From Hemibagrus wyckioides (lineage: Eukaryota > Chordata > Actinopteri > Siluriformes > Bagridae), in contig NC_080734.1 of NCBI RefSeq assembly GCF_019097595.1, positions 10,237,392 through 10,301,391 on the forward strand: a DNA stretch of 64,000 nt, in the 5' to 3' direction. The notes under the pieces are model-generated. The model worked only from the letters and a program-made list of their open reading frames with translations. It was not told the origin of the DNA and did no database searches. This document shows positions 1 through 13,060 of this stretch, in pieces (the stretch's first letter is position 1; every line of letters starts with the position of its first letter). Both the position numbers and the translations under genes were made by a program.

Positions 1-2011
1 GTAAGGGATGGTATTCCGGGAATACTATCAAAGCAAGGATACCCCATCCAGAACAGGGCATTACACACACAAGCTCCTTCATAGCTAAAGGCAATTTAGA
101 GTAGTCAATCCACCTATCAAGGTGGGGGTAAGAAAGCTACTCAGGCATTTAGGGAGAACATATGAAACTGCACATAACACAAGTTTAGGAATAAACCTAC
201 ACATAGGAAGAAAGCGCTGGAGCCTGAGGAAGCTCTGTTCTTAATTATTACAGATAAAATTATTCCGTAAGCTGTATTTAGATAATAGCTGGAAAAAAGT
301 GGGCTAAAAATGAATAGTGTACGTCTATAAAACTCTACGTGTTCATATTTTCACCTTGACATTTTGTTTATGTTTATTTGTATTTGAATGGATATATTAT
401 TTATTATTAGATTAGATTAGATTATTTCTCTATTTCCTGCTATTGCAAGAAATATGCAGAGAAAAAATGTTATCTAAAATACACAGAAAATACACTGCTA
501 ACCCTGTTACCTCCAATAAACTCTGCTAAGAGTTTGGCACGGAGTCACAGGTCACATGAGGACAGCGAATTGTATGAAATGGGACAGCACTGTGCTTGAG
601 CTCACAAAAAAATACCATTTATTACCACCTGCTTTTGTGCTAAGAAAGGACTCTTTGTGGTGGTAGTGTAATTTTGGCCCAAAGTGCGCTTGAAAATTTC
701 ACTGTGCCAGCTGAATTTGAATATCATACCCCCTATTGCGCCAAACACCAACATCAATGCAGGCAATTTCAGTTTTGACCAAGAATAACGCTTAAATCAA
801 TAAAGGAAAAAATTGTTTTGAGCCCAAAGAAGCAACATGCTTTATAGTACACAGCTGATCTTGAAAATAAAGTTGCTTATTCGCTTCAGCAAATAACCTT
901 GGATTTATGTTTGGCTAGAATAAAGATAAAGAGTCACAACACACAAAGTGAGAAGTCAGGAGCTGTCAGAAAGCCCACATATTCATATGGTCAGAATTAC
1001 ACAGAGTTGGCAGTGTTACATACTCATTCTATTGCACTATGTATGATGTACCTTAAACAAAAGAACACTGTTATTCAAGTGTTAACTGGAAACTGAGCAG
1101 ACCTAAAATACCCTATGAGAATATGTCCAGTCTGTGTGGTGTGTGTGCAATACATGTGCTCTGTGAGTCAGAAAGATTCCCGAACATAGGCTGCACTCTG
1201 TTTCCCCATGAGGCACTAAAGTGATTTTGCAACTTTCAACATCTAAAACGTACTTTGAGTCACAGCTAGCGATTAATACCTTACAGCAGTGTCACAGTGT
1301 GAATGTATGCCTTTGCGCAAGTGTCTTTAATTGTGACTGTGCTACATCTCTATTAGCCAGGCAAAAACCTGTAGTCAGCAGTGCTAAATTAACTTATTAG
1401 TACTTTCTTATGAATCATTGTTAATATGAACAGAATGTTCAAAGACACAGACAGGCAGGGTTTAACCGGGAATAATCATTTTAGCCTCATTTTGGTATCG
1501 TGCGTATATCATTTAGAAAAAGAAAGAAAAAAAAAAACAACCCAATATTTTGGACAGTATACAGAGTTTTATAGTATATTTTCTAGCTAACTGCAATTTA
1601 GACAAAAGGCTGCAGTAATTCTAATCAGTAAACTTGCATTAAGCATATTCAGCTGGAAATAATGCAGATATTGTGTAAATCAACACACTCAGTTGATCGA
1701 GTCAGAGAACACAACACAAGACTGAACAAATGGTGCAGGTATTCTAGCTAAATTTGTGCCTCGTGTTTCAATCTGTAACTGTTTGACTCTTACATTTGAA
1801 ACCTTTCTCAGTGATGTATGCAAAATACACACATTCCTTTAGGCACTGAAATAAATCAGAATTAAATCCGGTCAGAACAGATTCTATACATTTATTCATT
1901 TGATTTCTCATTAACAATATTTGGAATGGCTTACAAAAGTGCTTTTATAGTGTCCGTATAATTATATATCAGCCATTCAACCATTATTGATCTTCATACA
2001 GTCTTTATTTC

Positions 2012-2037
2012 CATACATACATACATACATACATACA
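2012..2037. repeat. (CATA)n microsatellite
   Basis: Uninterrupted tetranucleotide array of about six units in AT-rich intergenic DNA. Confidence 0.9.
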
Positions 2038-5000
2038 AAGATACATTTTAAATTCTGATAATTACCTTTTTAAGTAGCAAAAAAAATGCTATTTGATAGC
2101 ATACATATACATATAGATATTAGCTGATGATTAGCTAATGATCACCTAATTTTAATTATTAGCTGTCAATCACCTAAATAATTTATTCATCTTTTCAGAT
2201 GTGTTCACCTTTACCATGCTTAGTGTTCGGCAACAAGCTAGTAATGGACCCTCTGGGGCAAGACTCACACCGCCCCACGCACCAGGGAGGAGCAGAGAAC
2301 AGGCTGATTGTGTGGTGCCTTGTAAGTGGTAATTTGCATGTTTTGCAAATTGCGAGTAATGATGTCATATAATGCCTCGGTATGCGTGTCATGCAAAGCG
2401 GAACTGAACATGCATGCCTTCATGAAAGCATGTCAGAATGTGGAATGCAATATTCTGTAAAGCAACAGCAGAAGAACCAAATAGACATAGCAACAGCTTG
2501 TTAATAATATGATAACTCAAATCAAATCAGTGATGAGTTTAATGAGTTCAGTCTAGATTTAACCGAGTAAAAGAATGTAAAAAAAAAAAAAAAATTGACC
2601 TAAAGCCAAAAGAATTGATCTAAACTGTAAAACGACTGATCTAATGCCAATACTGTGATAAACTTCTTTAGAAATAAACGTACTTTACACTGTTCACAGT
2701 GTGGGTGGCCAGGCTGATCTGATCACTCGCTAGAATGGGGAGATAAATGGTAGAAAGTGGGATACTGGAGTGGATCATTTCTGTACAGCAGAAAAGTATA
2801 TTAAAATCAGTATATAAAACTTATTTCTTATTAACCTTATGGGGTTCATTTTCTAGAGTCTATAATATCAGTAAACTGTGATAGACTCATGACTTAATGG
2901 AGTGTGAGAGGAGATTGTTTTAGTACAGCAACAAAAGCAGTCCAGCAAGGTGTCTTCATTTTACATAAATGAAAACATTGTGCTGCTGTTGTAGAATTCC
3001 TGTTAACAATTACTTCTCGTTTCATCCTGAAATCCTCCTTGTTTTGCATCTTGAAGTCACAATCAGGGATCAAATGTTATCTGAAATTATGTTTGCTTTG
3101 ATTCTTTCAAGGCTTTTTTTAAAAAAAAAAAAAACAAACCCCAAAAAAAACCCCAATCTGTCTTCATTCTTGTAGTTTTTACAAACACAGGACATGATCC
3201 AATGAAACTGAACATGACGGTAAGTGCAAAAAGATGTAAGCTGTAACGTATGGAAGGAATAACCTGCAAAAGTGCAGCATCTCAAATTCACTATCAACTA
3301 TATTACCCCCCAAAAAATTCTTTTGAAGTTTCTCCATAATTCAAACGTCACCATGTTCATGGCTTGAATTTAAAGGAATAAATTTGTCTGATGCTCAGAA
3401 TACAATAGCAAACATCAAACATTCTTTTTACATGTTTCAAATTAATGGTGACTTCAATGTAAATCTCTCCTGCAAAGCCAAAAGGGCATTTGAGGCCACA
3501 GTTTGATGTACATTCCTGGGAATGCTCCAGGCCTCTGCTAAACTGTTACAGCACAGTGCACTGCATCCTCTGAAAAATAGGGGCATTTGAGGCCACAGAG
3601 CATTTTCCTTTTTTTCCCCTTTCCTTTTTATCAGAAAGCAGGCGCTCCTAAATCTGTGTGGCTACACACAAACACACACATTTTGATAAACATGTTGATG
3701 CTTTTTTAGAGGCACAACATAGGCACAGGGCCAAAAGGGCAGATAATGGGAAATATGGACAATTAATGATCCTGGATAAAACATCGTCACACATACAAAG
3801 AACGGTCATAAAAACTCTGCACTAAAAACGATCAAAATTTAATGTAAAGTGTGAGAAGGAACCTGGGTATTCGATGATTTAATTAGTTTTTATTAAGCCA
3901 ATAAAAATACACAACCCATCTTAGCTGGAATTCACTGGTGGAGTTGTTCTCTCCTGACAGATAGAATTAATCTCTGTTCAGTTTGTTATGACTGTGCATG
4001 TGGTGGGATTTTTTGTTGTTGTTGTTTTTTTAAGGAGAGTGACAAAGACATTGACTGTAACCCACATATTTCTCTACAGGAAATAGCTATCCTGAAGAAA
4101 GAGGGGAAAAAAACCCCCACACTTGAATCAAGTCCAGTCCTGTCCCATTACAGGAACGCCTTTGTTTTAATGCAAAGTCAATCATCATTATCTTTTCATT
4201 ACACCACAACTTCTGTATGCCTGGAAATTTGACCCATTTGCCTAATTTCATGGAGTTCTATGAGCAAGGTAAAATCGATAAATAAAAAATATAAAGAACC
4301 TAAAATGATTTGACATAGACATAGAGCTTCTCCGGGAATTCACCTGAGCGTTCCAGTTAAATCATTAGCTAGGTAAAGAGTGTTGTAGTGCAGGTTAAAC
4401 ATGTCAATAAAATCTCTGAACAGGGATTCAGATAAGATTATTTCAAAATCAATGTAAATATCTAATATTTTAATATATAATGTAATATTTTACTTTTACT
4501 TTTTCTCTTTTTTTAATATTTATTTTAATTTTAAATTCAAAATGAATTTGCCTTCGCTTTCAGTTGTTTCACTTTCAACTTGAGCAGAGATATTGCAAGC
4601 TCCAAAAGGAAATTATTTTATTGATTTAGCTTTGTCACTTTATTGTCTTGGTATATATAGTACCTATGTATAAATCTGTATAGAGACGCTATTGAAACTT
4701 TACTTTATCATCAAAATTGATCTGAAATATCAAAAGACAGATGCCTATTCTCTGCTGTGTTTCTATTCTATTTCTATTTTAAAAACAGGTAAATCAAGGG
4801 TGAAAAATTATGCTGCTAGATTTTATTCATCTATAGCAAGGGAGTAGAATGGAAGAGAGATGCTTCCCTTTTCCCCCCAGTGTTATCAGCCGTGTAAACT
4901 CTCCAGTATGTACAGAATTATGGATCTGTTGAAAATGTTGAGATTTAAAACAAGTACATTGTGGTGCACTGAAAGCCACTCAGAAGAAGAAAGAAAGGTT

Positions 5001-5648
5001 AAGTGGGCCGTTATGATGCGGCTACACTTTATATTAGCATATTATAGTGCAATATGATTGAGATATTCTGCAATCAAAATTGACCCATAAACAAATTAAA
5101 TTAGGCCCTGGGCTAACAAGCTAAGCCTAAGTCATGTGGTGTTAAAAGCTGCATTATAAAGCTGGTTAATAATCAATCATCAAATCATTTTTGCACCTAA
5201 GTAAATTTTGTAAACTTTGTGTCTATAAAATGTCTCTCAGAAAACCTGACACTAGGTTCAGCCAGCACTGAAGATCGCAATAAGGTGGTTCTAGTGTCGC
5301 ATGATGTAAAATAATGGTCGAGCAAACAATTATTGCATATGTGGCTCTTCATGTTTCAGATGAGGATGGAGCATGTCATTTCAGACACTTCTGTACCTAG
5401 ATCTATGCTGGAGATATTTTCTCTACGCTTAAAGGACTTAATTTGTCTCCCATTTGTAGAATGTTCCCACAATATAAAAAGATAACTACCGGCATTCTTC
5501 CTGATACAGACAAGAGTGAGACATTCTCAAAATGGAATTTGCTTTCACAGCGATAATGAAAAGAAAATTGTGTTTGTCTTTATTGGTAATTATTTTTATT
5601 TCAGTAACAACATATTGTTAGGGGGCAGTCTGTAACAGTGTTTATGAA

Positions 5649-5650
<2 letters not shown>

Positions 5651-5688
<38 letters not shown>
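5651..5688. repeat. (CA)n microsatellite
   Basis: Run of about 18 CA dinucleotides, the commonest vertebrate microsatellite type. Confidence 0.95.
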
Positions 5689-5689
<1 letters not shown>

Positions 5690-8600
5690 CAAAACAACAC
5701 ATATTTAAAGTTTTACACTAGATATCCCAGTAGGGTATCTTTACCTTACTTTCACTATGAATATTGAATGTTCACACTTCACACTTCTCTGGAACAGCAG
5801 GGGAAGTCTACCAGAAAGCTTTCCTATCAGCAAGACTTCCTGTAAGTATTTTTTTTAAGAACTTTTAAAGATGCCTATAAACCGACTATACTCACTCACT
5901 TTATGGTTTATACCAATTCCCCACACATAACTCAGGACCATAATATACATCATCAAACACTACTACTGTGTATTATGTTTCTTGGATAGATTTAGTGTCT
6001 TCTGTAAAGTTTAATGTATAGCTTTCTACACTGTATTTGTTGTTTCTACTAAATTTGTGGCGCTCTGTCTCTCTGTTTCTTTTCCTCTTGTCTGTCCCTG
6101 TTTCATAATAACTGTGGCACCGAACTGTATTTCATTCTTAACACCATGTCTGTGAAAGATGTGAAGAATGACAATGGCTTGTCTGGACCAGGGTACTTTA
6201 TATAACAACACTGTCCAAGAGTAATCAGGTTTTTATTATGGTGGGGTGTAAATATTTGCTCACCTCAACCTTGCCTAGATTTATAAAACAGGCTCGTTGT
6301 AATCCTTGTAAATTGAACTCTCTGCTACTTTGAGTAAAAAGTCTAGCATAAATGAAATGAAACCAAATAACAACGCAGTTTCTTCAGTGTTACCTTGTTT
6401 TTATCTGTGTTTTACCTTTTGTTACCAGCCAGTGAACATTGTCAGTTCCCTGTCTATTTTGTCTTTCAAATTTTTTCCTCTTTCTCTCTTTTTCTTGTGA
6501 AGGATGACACAATACTGAAATTCACAGTAAATTATTATAGCGCAGTACTCAAACACTCTGATTCTCTCTGTTCCAGATTCAGTTTTCCTGATGAACGATG
6601 GCACCCTTTACGTTCTAAATGCATAATTCCTTTTGTCGCTGATTAGTAGATATATTAAATATTTTAATATGACAAACTTCAAAGTCAAATCAGCAAAAAA
6701 TACAGCATGAGTACTTGAATAAAGTATTACTTTCATTCACGTATTTAGAGGGAAGATAGAATGATGACGAAGGTAAAATAAGGCAAGCATACATTTTACG
6801 TGACTTTAGTCTGTGTTATTTATTTCAACGTTTCTGCATTATGTAATTCTGTGTATTGTTTTCTCAGTGCCACATCTCAGTCAAAGTTGAAGCTATGCTG
6901 ATCAAGGTATTTATGTAAGAAATGTGGACCTGTGATGACTGGATGAAGATCTCCTTTCTAGGCCATGAAAAAACTGCCGATTCCTAAAACATTGGGCTAT
7001 TTGAGAAAGATTGTGACCAGGAATTAGACATTTTCCCGATGAACTGACAGTTGTGTTTTATCTGTGGTGATTATCTCCCCTAAGAATCAACTGTGCAGGG
7101 CTAGCCTTTGCATTGGAAGTTGCATCTCTCTCTTTAGCCAGCTTCTGGTTGCTGTTTACTGCGGCTTCTGTGGCAATAAACACTGAAAAATGAAGTGTCT
7201 GAATGCTGCAAATTCATTTTCAACATGAACATCATACAAAACAAAAAGCTGTGATAGCTGTGATAGCCTAAAAGCATGAGTGCATGGAGGATTCCCCATG
7301 CACTTGGGAGTGTGTAGCTTCTTCTCAGCAAAAGCACAGGCTTCTCATGGCAGATAATCTGTGGAAGTGAGACAATCAAATCCAAAGCTCTCAAAGCTGC
7401 TATATTTGACCGTATAAATCACTCAAAGCAGAAAACATCCTGGAGTAGACCGTGATAAGATTGGGAAACAAAGCAGAGATAAATTAGGATAGCTCACAGA
7501 GAAAATAAAAACAGGCTCAGTAGCATCAGTAAATCACTACAGTAACATGTACTGAAAGCTTGTGTTATATATGGGACATGTGCCATTGTGGATAGGTGAG
7601 GTTGATTAGAATTCTGGTGCTGGTCATTTGAGGAGGGGTCATGTGACGCAGTTTGTCATTTATTGTTGCGTTTATTGTTGCACTGAGAATAATTAAAGTA
7701 TTATTCTCAAAGCATACTCATCTATGTTTTAATTTATTGATTCCTTTATTATGAATTTAGTTCACTGTTGATTATTCGTTTTTTATGTGCTAAATCTAAT
7801 TTTTAGCACCCTGTGAGTCTCTTCTGTTAAGATAGGGTGGATAAACTGTATTACAAAGGAAGCATGACAGGTTTCATCTAATGCAGCCATTCTGGCTACA
7901 ACCCAATAAGTAGCAGCTCAAGCAGTAAGGATTGAGACTTGGGAAAAGAAGAGGTCAAACAAGGCCAGCCTGGTATTTAGAAGTCTGGCTTAGAAAGCTT
8001 TGGGGACAGTGTATTTACATGCTTAGATTTAGAGCAGCATAGTGAGTTAAGAACTATACAGTGAGTTAGTATGGTTTGTACATATAATTCACCTTTTGAG
8101 CAAATTTAAAAGCAGATGGTGACCTGATTTTCACTTTGCTTCAAAAATTCATCACACATGTTGGATAGCAGATGATAAATATTAGCCAGTGAACCCAGAT
8201 CTTTTACTCCAGTTCTTTTTCTTGCTGTTGAACGTTGAATGTTTCCAACAATGTTAAATCATTTTGTCTTCAAGATGATCATATAACATGTGTTTTCAGA
8301 GGTTTTCGAAAGCACAAAAAGTATGAATGTGGCATCTTTATTTGTATAACGTATAAACTTTCTGTATAAAATCTGACATTTTAGGTAAACCTTTCAGAGT
8401 AGAAATATATTGAAAGGAATTGTCCAAGCTTCGGAATCCAATGGGAAAAATGAGATTGTAAAAAAAGAAGTCAGAGGGTGTGATGATGACTGATAGAGAC
8501 AGAAGAATGCAAGTCTGCAATCCTGCACACTCTTAATTGGATGGCTAAAAAGAGACATTCCAAATACCTTTTACCACTTCTAAAAACTCCAATATAGGTA

Positions 8601-8940
8601 ATGTGGCAGATTAGCAAATTCTTGGTAAGGAAGGTTAAGTCTAATAGTCTAATGGTGATTATTTTGAAAGGAACAGATTCCTGGAATACTATATCCCCTT
8701 TCTATGCATCTTGAGGATCTAAACAAGGCTAGCCCTAGTTTTGTATGGAAGGTTAGGTATCCTAAAATGAGATTAGACAGTTGTGACGCCAGAGCTCACA
8801 CTAGCAGACTAAACATGCTCCTCACATGACTGCCGCCCAGGTGCTGAAAGGACAGCGCTATTTCAGTACCCCAAATGTTGTGGAAAGTGAGAAGGCACAT
8901 GGCTATAAGGTGGGGAGACAGAAGTACCCACACCTGGCAG

Positions 8941-8996
8941 CCAATCAGAGTGGCAACAAGTATTCACCCTCCATCAGAAGCAGGGAGATTATAAAG
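8941..8996 (+). promoter_or_regulatory. Possible LTR promoter of the Gypsy relic (CCAAT plus TATA)
   Basis: A CCAAT box at 8941 is followed about 45 bp later by TATAAAG at 8990-8996, some 350 bp upstream of the gag-like sequence. This spacing suits an LTR promoter. Without a second LTR for comparison it remains inference. Confidence 0.35.
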
Positions 8997-9329
8997 GGTA
9001 CAGCACACACTGCAAGGTGAGCAAGTTGCTTCAGCAGCAAAAAGTGACACATTCTTCCATATTTTTTCCAGAGCTAGCACTTTCTCCTGCATATCTATGT
9101 TCATCCTGCTGCAGCTGTGAAATGTTACAGTGGTGGAGAATGTGGGCATGAGCATGAAACCATCCCACAATTCCAAGATGGACCTCATATTATGAACAGT
9201 AGGCAGTGACCAAGGACTGGCACCGACCCTACACATTACAACAGAAACTCTTGGCCCTCAAGAAACTCTCCCTCTGCACTGCATTACTCCTCTCCCCAAA
9301 CCCTGCCACAATGCCTAGCAACATCTCAC

Positions 9330-9790
9330 AAAGCTGAGTAGCAAGGATGATATTGAGGTGTATATCCAGACCTTTGAGAGAGTAGCTCTCCAGGAAGAAT
9401 GCAACAAAGTAGACTGGGCCCTCATACTTGGTCCCTTTCTCCTGGGGAGGCACTTATTAAGTGCTTGCCACAGAGGAGGCCCCTGACTATGAGATATTGT
9501 AGAGTGGGATCCTGGTGCTCTGTGGCAGACTTTCACCACTGGACCTACCACCCTGGATTCAACCCTATCTGAGGAGAGCTAGGAGGTGGCTCCAAGCCAA
9601 GAAGCACATGACCACAGAATTTGTTGAGAGACTGCTTCCTGTGAGCTCTGCCACTGGAGAAGTGTGAAGCCAGGACCCCCAGAGAGATGATGGAAGCCCT
9701 CAAATGTGCCCTGGTCACCTTGGAAATAGGAATGAGAGAACTGCAAGAAAAGCAGCCAGACTCATGCCACATTCAGCCTTTTCACCACCT
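9330..9790 (+). pseudogene. gag pseudogene of Gypsy relic
   Basis: The plus-strand translation near 9345-9440 contains an acidic start followed by VYIQTFERVAL and then WALILGPFLLG. This matches the capsid-like gag of vertebrate Gypsy elements, which often read as a D-VEAYL-TFERVA motif followed by a hydrophobic LxPxLxG segment. Around 9600-9640 a second gag-like piece (TTEFVERLLPV) appears in a shifted frame. Stop codons and frame changes in between show long decay. I see no zinc knuckle that survives intact. Confidence 0.6.
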
Positions 9791-9899
9791 AGAACTGGAT
9801 AACCATAGGTAGAGAAACAACGTGAGCTGCCACACTTATGGACCAACACTGGGAGCAGCTCTCCCTGTTCTGCTTCATTATTGAATATGTCTAAGAAAT

Positions 9900-10190
9900 G
9901 CAACAGTGGCTCGACCAATTGGCCCCAAAAGTTTAGCAGCATATATGGAAGTGGCAAAAGAGAACAATAATGAGTGTATAACCAACCAGCCCAGCCCAGA
10001 GAGTTCCAATCAGGTGATCAAGTGCTCCTCCTTGTGCCAAATGCTGCCTGCAAGTTTCTATCCTGCTGGCAGAGCCCATACATGGTCCTTGAGGCGGTTG
10101 GCCCTGTGGACTACCTCCAACAGCAGCCCAGTAAACATATGACACCCAACTCTATCATATTAATTTGCAAAATGGTTGAGCTAGTGCTAA
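9900..10190 (+). pseudogene. Integrase C-terminal (GPY/F-type) fragment of Gypsy relic
   Basis: The frame from about 9974 reads AQPREFQSGDQVLLLVPNA, then a short linker, then a PYMVLEAVGPVDY segment. This is the C-terminal GPY/F-like domain of Gypsy integrases: a basic loop, the GDxVLLLVP strand and the GPY turn. The catalytic DDE core that should lie upstream is absent; the sequence before 9900 is gag-derived. It sits directly 5' of the RT start, which fixes the unusual IN-then-RT order. Confidence 0.7.
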
Positions 10191-10259
10191 TGGTGTCTGC
10201 ATTTGCTAGTACTTCCACAGATACCACTGAGCGTATCTTGCTCTGGTGACATCTCACAC

Positions 10260-11225
10260 TCATGCAAAATAAAGAGCTGACAGAGCTGTTGGACCAGATT
10301 ACAAATGTTTTCCCCTCCACCCCAGGACTGATGCATCTGGTCCACCATGAGGTCATAACCCCCCAAGGAGTAGTGGTCATACAGCAGCTCTACCTGGTCC
10401 TGTACACCCACCATCAGGCTACTGAGAAGGATATCATCCATGCTCCAGGACTGGATAATGGAGGAGTCGTCTAGCCTCTGGTTCAGCCCAATTGTGTGAA
10501 GCCTGAGGGCAGCCTGTGGCTCTGCAACTTCTGGAAGCTCAACCAGTTGTTGGAGTTTGACATCTACTCCCTGCCCCTAGTGGTGGACCTGGTGGAGCAG
10601 CTGGATAGAGCCTGGTTCATATCCAAAACTCAAAAAGGTTATTGGCATGTGGCCCTAGCACCAGAAGTGAAACTCTCCTTTTGCCTGCACATAGCTCCTG
10701 CAACATTCAAGCTGTCCAGCTGACTGGGGCACAGCACCTGGGGTACCACATCAGCCAGGGCCTGTTGAAACCACTGTAGAACAAGATCTGGGCAGTCATG
10801 GAGCACCCCTGTCCCACTGCCAAGAAACAGGTACGTTCCTTTCTAGGGTTGGCAGTGGACTACAGACGATTTGTCTCTAATTCTTCCTCTTTAGTCACCT
10901 TCCTCTCAGATCTTATCAATGAAGGACAGCTGGGTGCAGTGGATCAACACAGAGTAGGTGTTCCAGAACCTCAACCAGTGGCTCACCATTTCCATTATTC
11001 TCCAGAACCCTGACTTCAACCTTCCTTTCACAGTCCACGCTCACATCTTGGAGACAGGACTAGGTACCATCCTATCCCAGACCTTAATGAAACCTGAATG
11101 GGAGGATCACCCTGTTCTCTAAGTGAGCTGCAAGCTGAACTCTGTAAATAAAAGATCACTTTCCTCACTACGTCTGCCTCCTGTACCTGCTGCAGCTGTG
11201 AGTCACTACACAGTCTATGTAACAA
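10260..11225 (+). pseudogene. Reverse transcriptase/RNase H pseudogene of Gypsy relic
   Basis: Recognisable pieces in order: a pre-RT segment ending in a TPG-type motif with HEVITPQG (10260-10400); the RT fingers with PEGSLWLCNFWKLNQ, the DIYSLPLVVDLVEQL helix and KGYWHVALAPE (10496-10690); APATF (about 10700); then, after a deletion that removes the YxDD catalytic strand, the RT connection with KKQVRSFLGLAVDYRRF (10825-10875); and an RNase H-like start near 11015-11120. In-frame stops and the lost active site make it non-functional. Confidence 0.75.
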
Positions 11226-12199
11226 ATTTTTGGCTCCAAAAGTAATTTTTGATAAAAGAATTCTGGTATATTCGTACCACTGTCTGACTCAGCAGGGGTC
11301 TGTGTTACAGCAACCTTCACTGTGGAGAATTTCTTAGCCTTGCATTAGGCTGGTCAACAATATTATGATGTTGATTACATTGTGACAAATATCTATGACT
11401 ATCATGTCAGAAGACATGCATTAAAATGATATACATAGTTTAGTAATAGTATGCTTAGCAATGCTGAGATGATGTAAACATTTATTTGTAATTTCTGCTC
11501 AGTGAGAAGGAAAAATCATTCTAGAATTTAAGGAAAGGGCTTTCAAAAGTTCCCTGGAATTAGAAAGGATATTTGGGGTGTCCCTTTCATTGACAGTGAC
11601 CTTGACGTAGTGAAGGGACACATATGCTATGATGAAAATCAAGGATTTGTCTGTGGTGAGATTAATGCTCTGTGTACAGATACCCTTGATGAATGGATCT
11701 GAGAGGAGAGATCAAAGACCTGAAAACCTCCATAAAAACTAGTAAATAAATAAATGAATAAATCTTGCTTGGATTGGAGTACCTGGGACCTACCTGTGAA
11801 ACAAGGCCTGGGAGTGGAGTCCGCCGCAGATCATACTCTGGTGAAAATGATTATCTGGATGGGTCCTTCCAGCGTTTCCAGAGGAGATAAGCCTCAGGGA
11901 TACTTGGAGGGGCATGACTGCATAATTTCACTGCAGAAGATGGCAATAACAAACGTTCTTTGAACACATCCAGTTGAAGAAGGAGTAATGCTTACAGAAG
12001 GCTCTCCTTATTCAAATCATGAGGTATTAGAGAGCCAGAATGGCATGGGTGGACTTTTGAGAAACCTGAGAAAGAAGCTTGGAGGTAGCCTTAATGATGT
12101 TCTGGTAAAATGCCCAAGGAAGGGGAAATGAGATCATGTGCAAGCCATACTAAGAAAGTGCCTGGGAATATTGACCTCTACTGGATATAATGTTGAGGA

Positions 12200-12800
12200 A
12201 CACTTCTCTCCCTTAGAAAACAGTGCTGTGGTGGTTTGCAGTCTATCCTTGAAATTACTATGGTGGTTAGAAACCTTCATAGTGGTAAGGCGGATGGATG
12301 GGTGGATGAGATATGGCTGAAGATATTAAAGGCACTAAACATAGTTTGGGATTGTGAAGTTAACACATCTCTTCAATGCTGCATGGAGATCTAGGGCAGT
12401 GACTTGGGACTGCCAAACTGGGATGATGGTGCCTGTTTATTTAAAAAATGGGGGGCCAGTAGGTGGTTGAATTATAGAGAAAATGCATTCCTTAATCTCC
12501 TCTGAAAATTTTATGCCAGTGTTTATGCCAGTGAGAATAATCTCTTTTTTATACATGAACCTAGGATCAAAAGTTCTGCCGGTCCCTTGTCTGTGGAATA
12601 ATGGACCAGTCCCTTACTTTTCCACAGCATTCCAAGGGGTCATGGGATCATGCTAATCCAGTCTACATGTGTTTTGTGGATTTGGCGAAGGCTTATGATT
12701 GTGTGCCTCCCTTCAGAGACCTTGCCGAAGGAGTTTAAGTATCTTGGGATCTTATTCAGGAGTGCTGGAAAAAGAGAATGTGAGATTGACTAACACATCA
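12200..12800 (+). pseudogene. Non-LTR (LINE) reverse transcriptase relic
   Basis: Reading across two or three plus-strand frames gives LKALNIV, then a Trp/Asn-rich segment with FKKW and NYRE (about 12430-12480), an EPRI segment (about 12560), the RT motif A region VYMCFVDLAKAYDCVPP (about 12660-12710) and EFKYLGIL (about 12730-12755). This order matches the RT of teleost LINEs, where FVDLEKAYDRVP is motif A and FKYLG lies downstream. Stops and frameshifts are frequent. Flanking sequence from about 11990 to 13060 may belong to the same insertion but is too decayed to bound. I do not assign a clade. Confidence 0.6.
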
Positions 12801-13060
12801 GGCCAGTGGTAGTAGTATTTGTTACTGGACCAGTGGTTGTGGTTGTGAAACAGAAAAAAATCTTATGTTTACCCATCAATCTATGTCTGTATCCTCACCT
12901 ATTTTCACAAACTCTGGCTATATGCACCATGATCTGGGAGATACCTGGAGTAGTGCTGTTGCTCCTAAGAATTTAGAGGAGACATCTGAGGTGATTTGGG
13001 CACTTTACAATGATCCCACTAGTGTTGGCACTAGCACCATGTACCACTGGACATAGACCC

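Larger units (their letters stand above)
1..8800. other. AT-rich intergenic DNA, no gene recognised
   Basis: Only short open frames occur here and none resembles a protein family I know. The stretch is rich in A/T runs with scattered microsatellites. I see no exon with convincing splice sites and conserved coding sequence. A distant exon or noncoding RNA cannot be excluded from sequence alone. Confidence 0.6.
8820..11225 (+). mobile_element. Decayed Ty3/Gypsy retrotransposon with IN before RT (Gmr1-like order)
   Basis: On the plus strand there are, in order, a gag-like segment, an integrase C-terminal segment, a reverse transcriptase N-terminal half, an RT connection segment and an RNase H start. 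All are interrupted by stops and frameshifts. Ordinary Gypsy elements place integrase after RNase H; here it precedes RT, as in the Gmr1-like Gypsy group known from fish and other deuterostomes. The protease, most of integrase and the RT catalytic YxDD part are missing, so the copy is dead. No matching LTR pair could be identified by eye. Confidence 0.75.
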
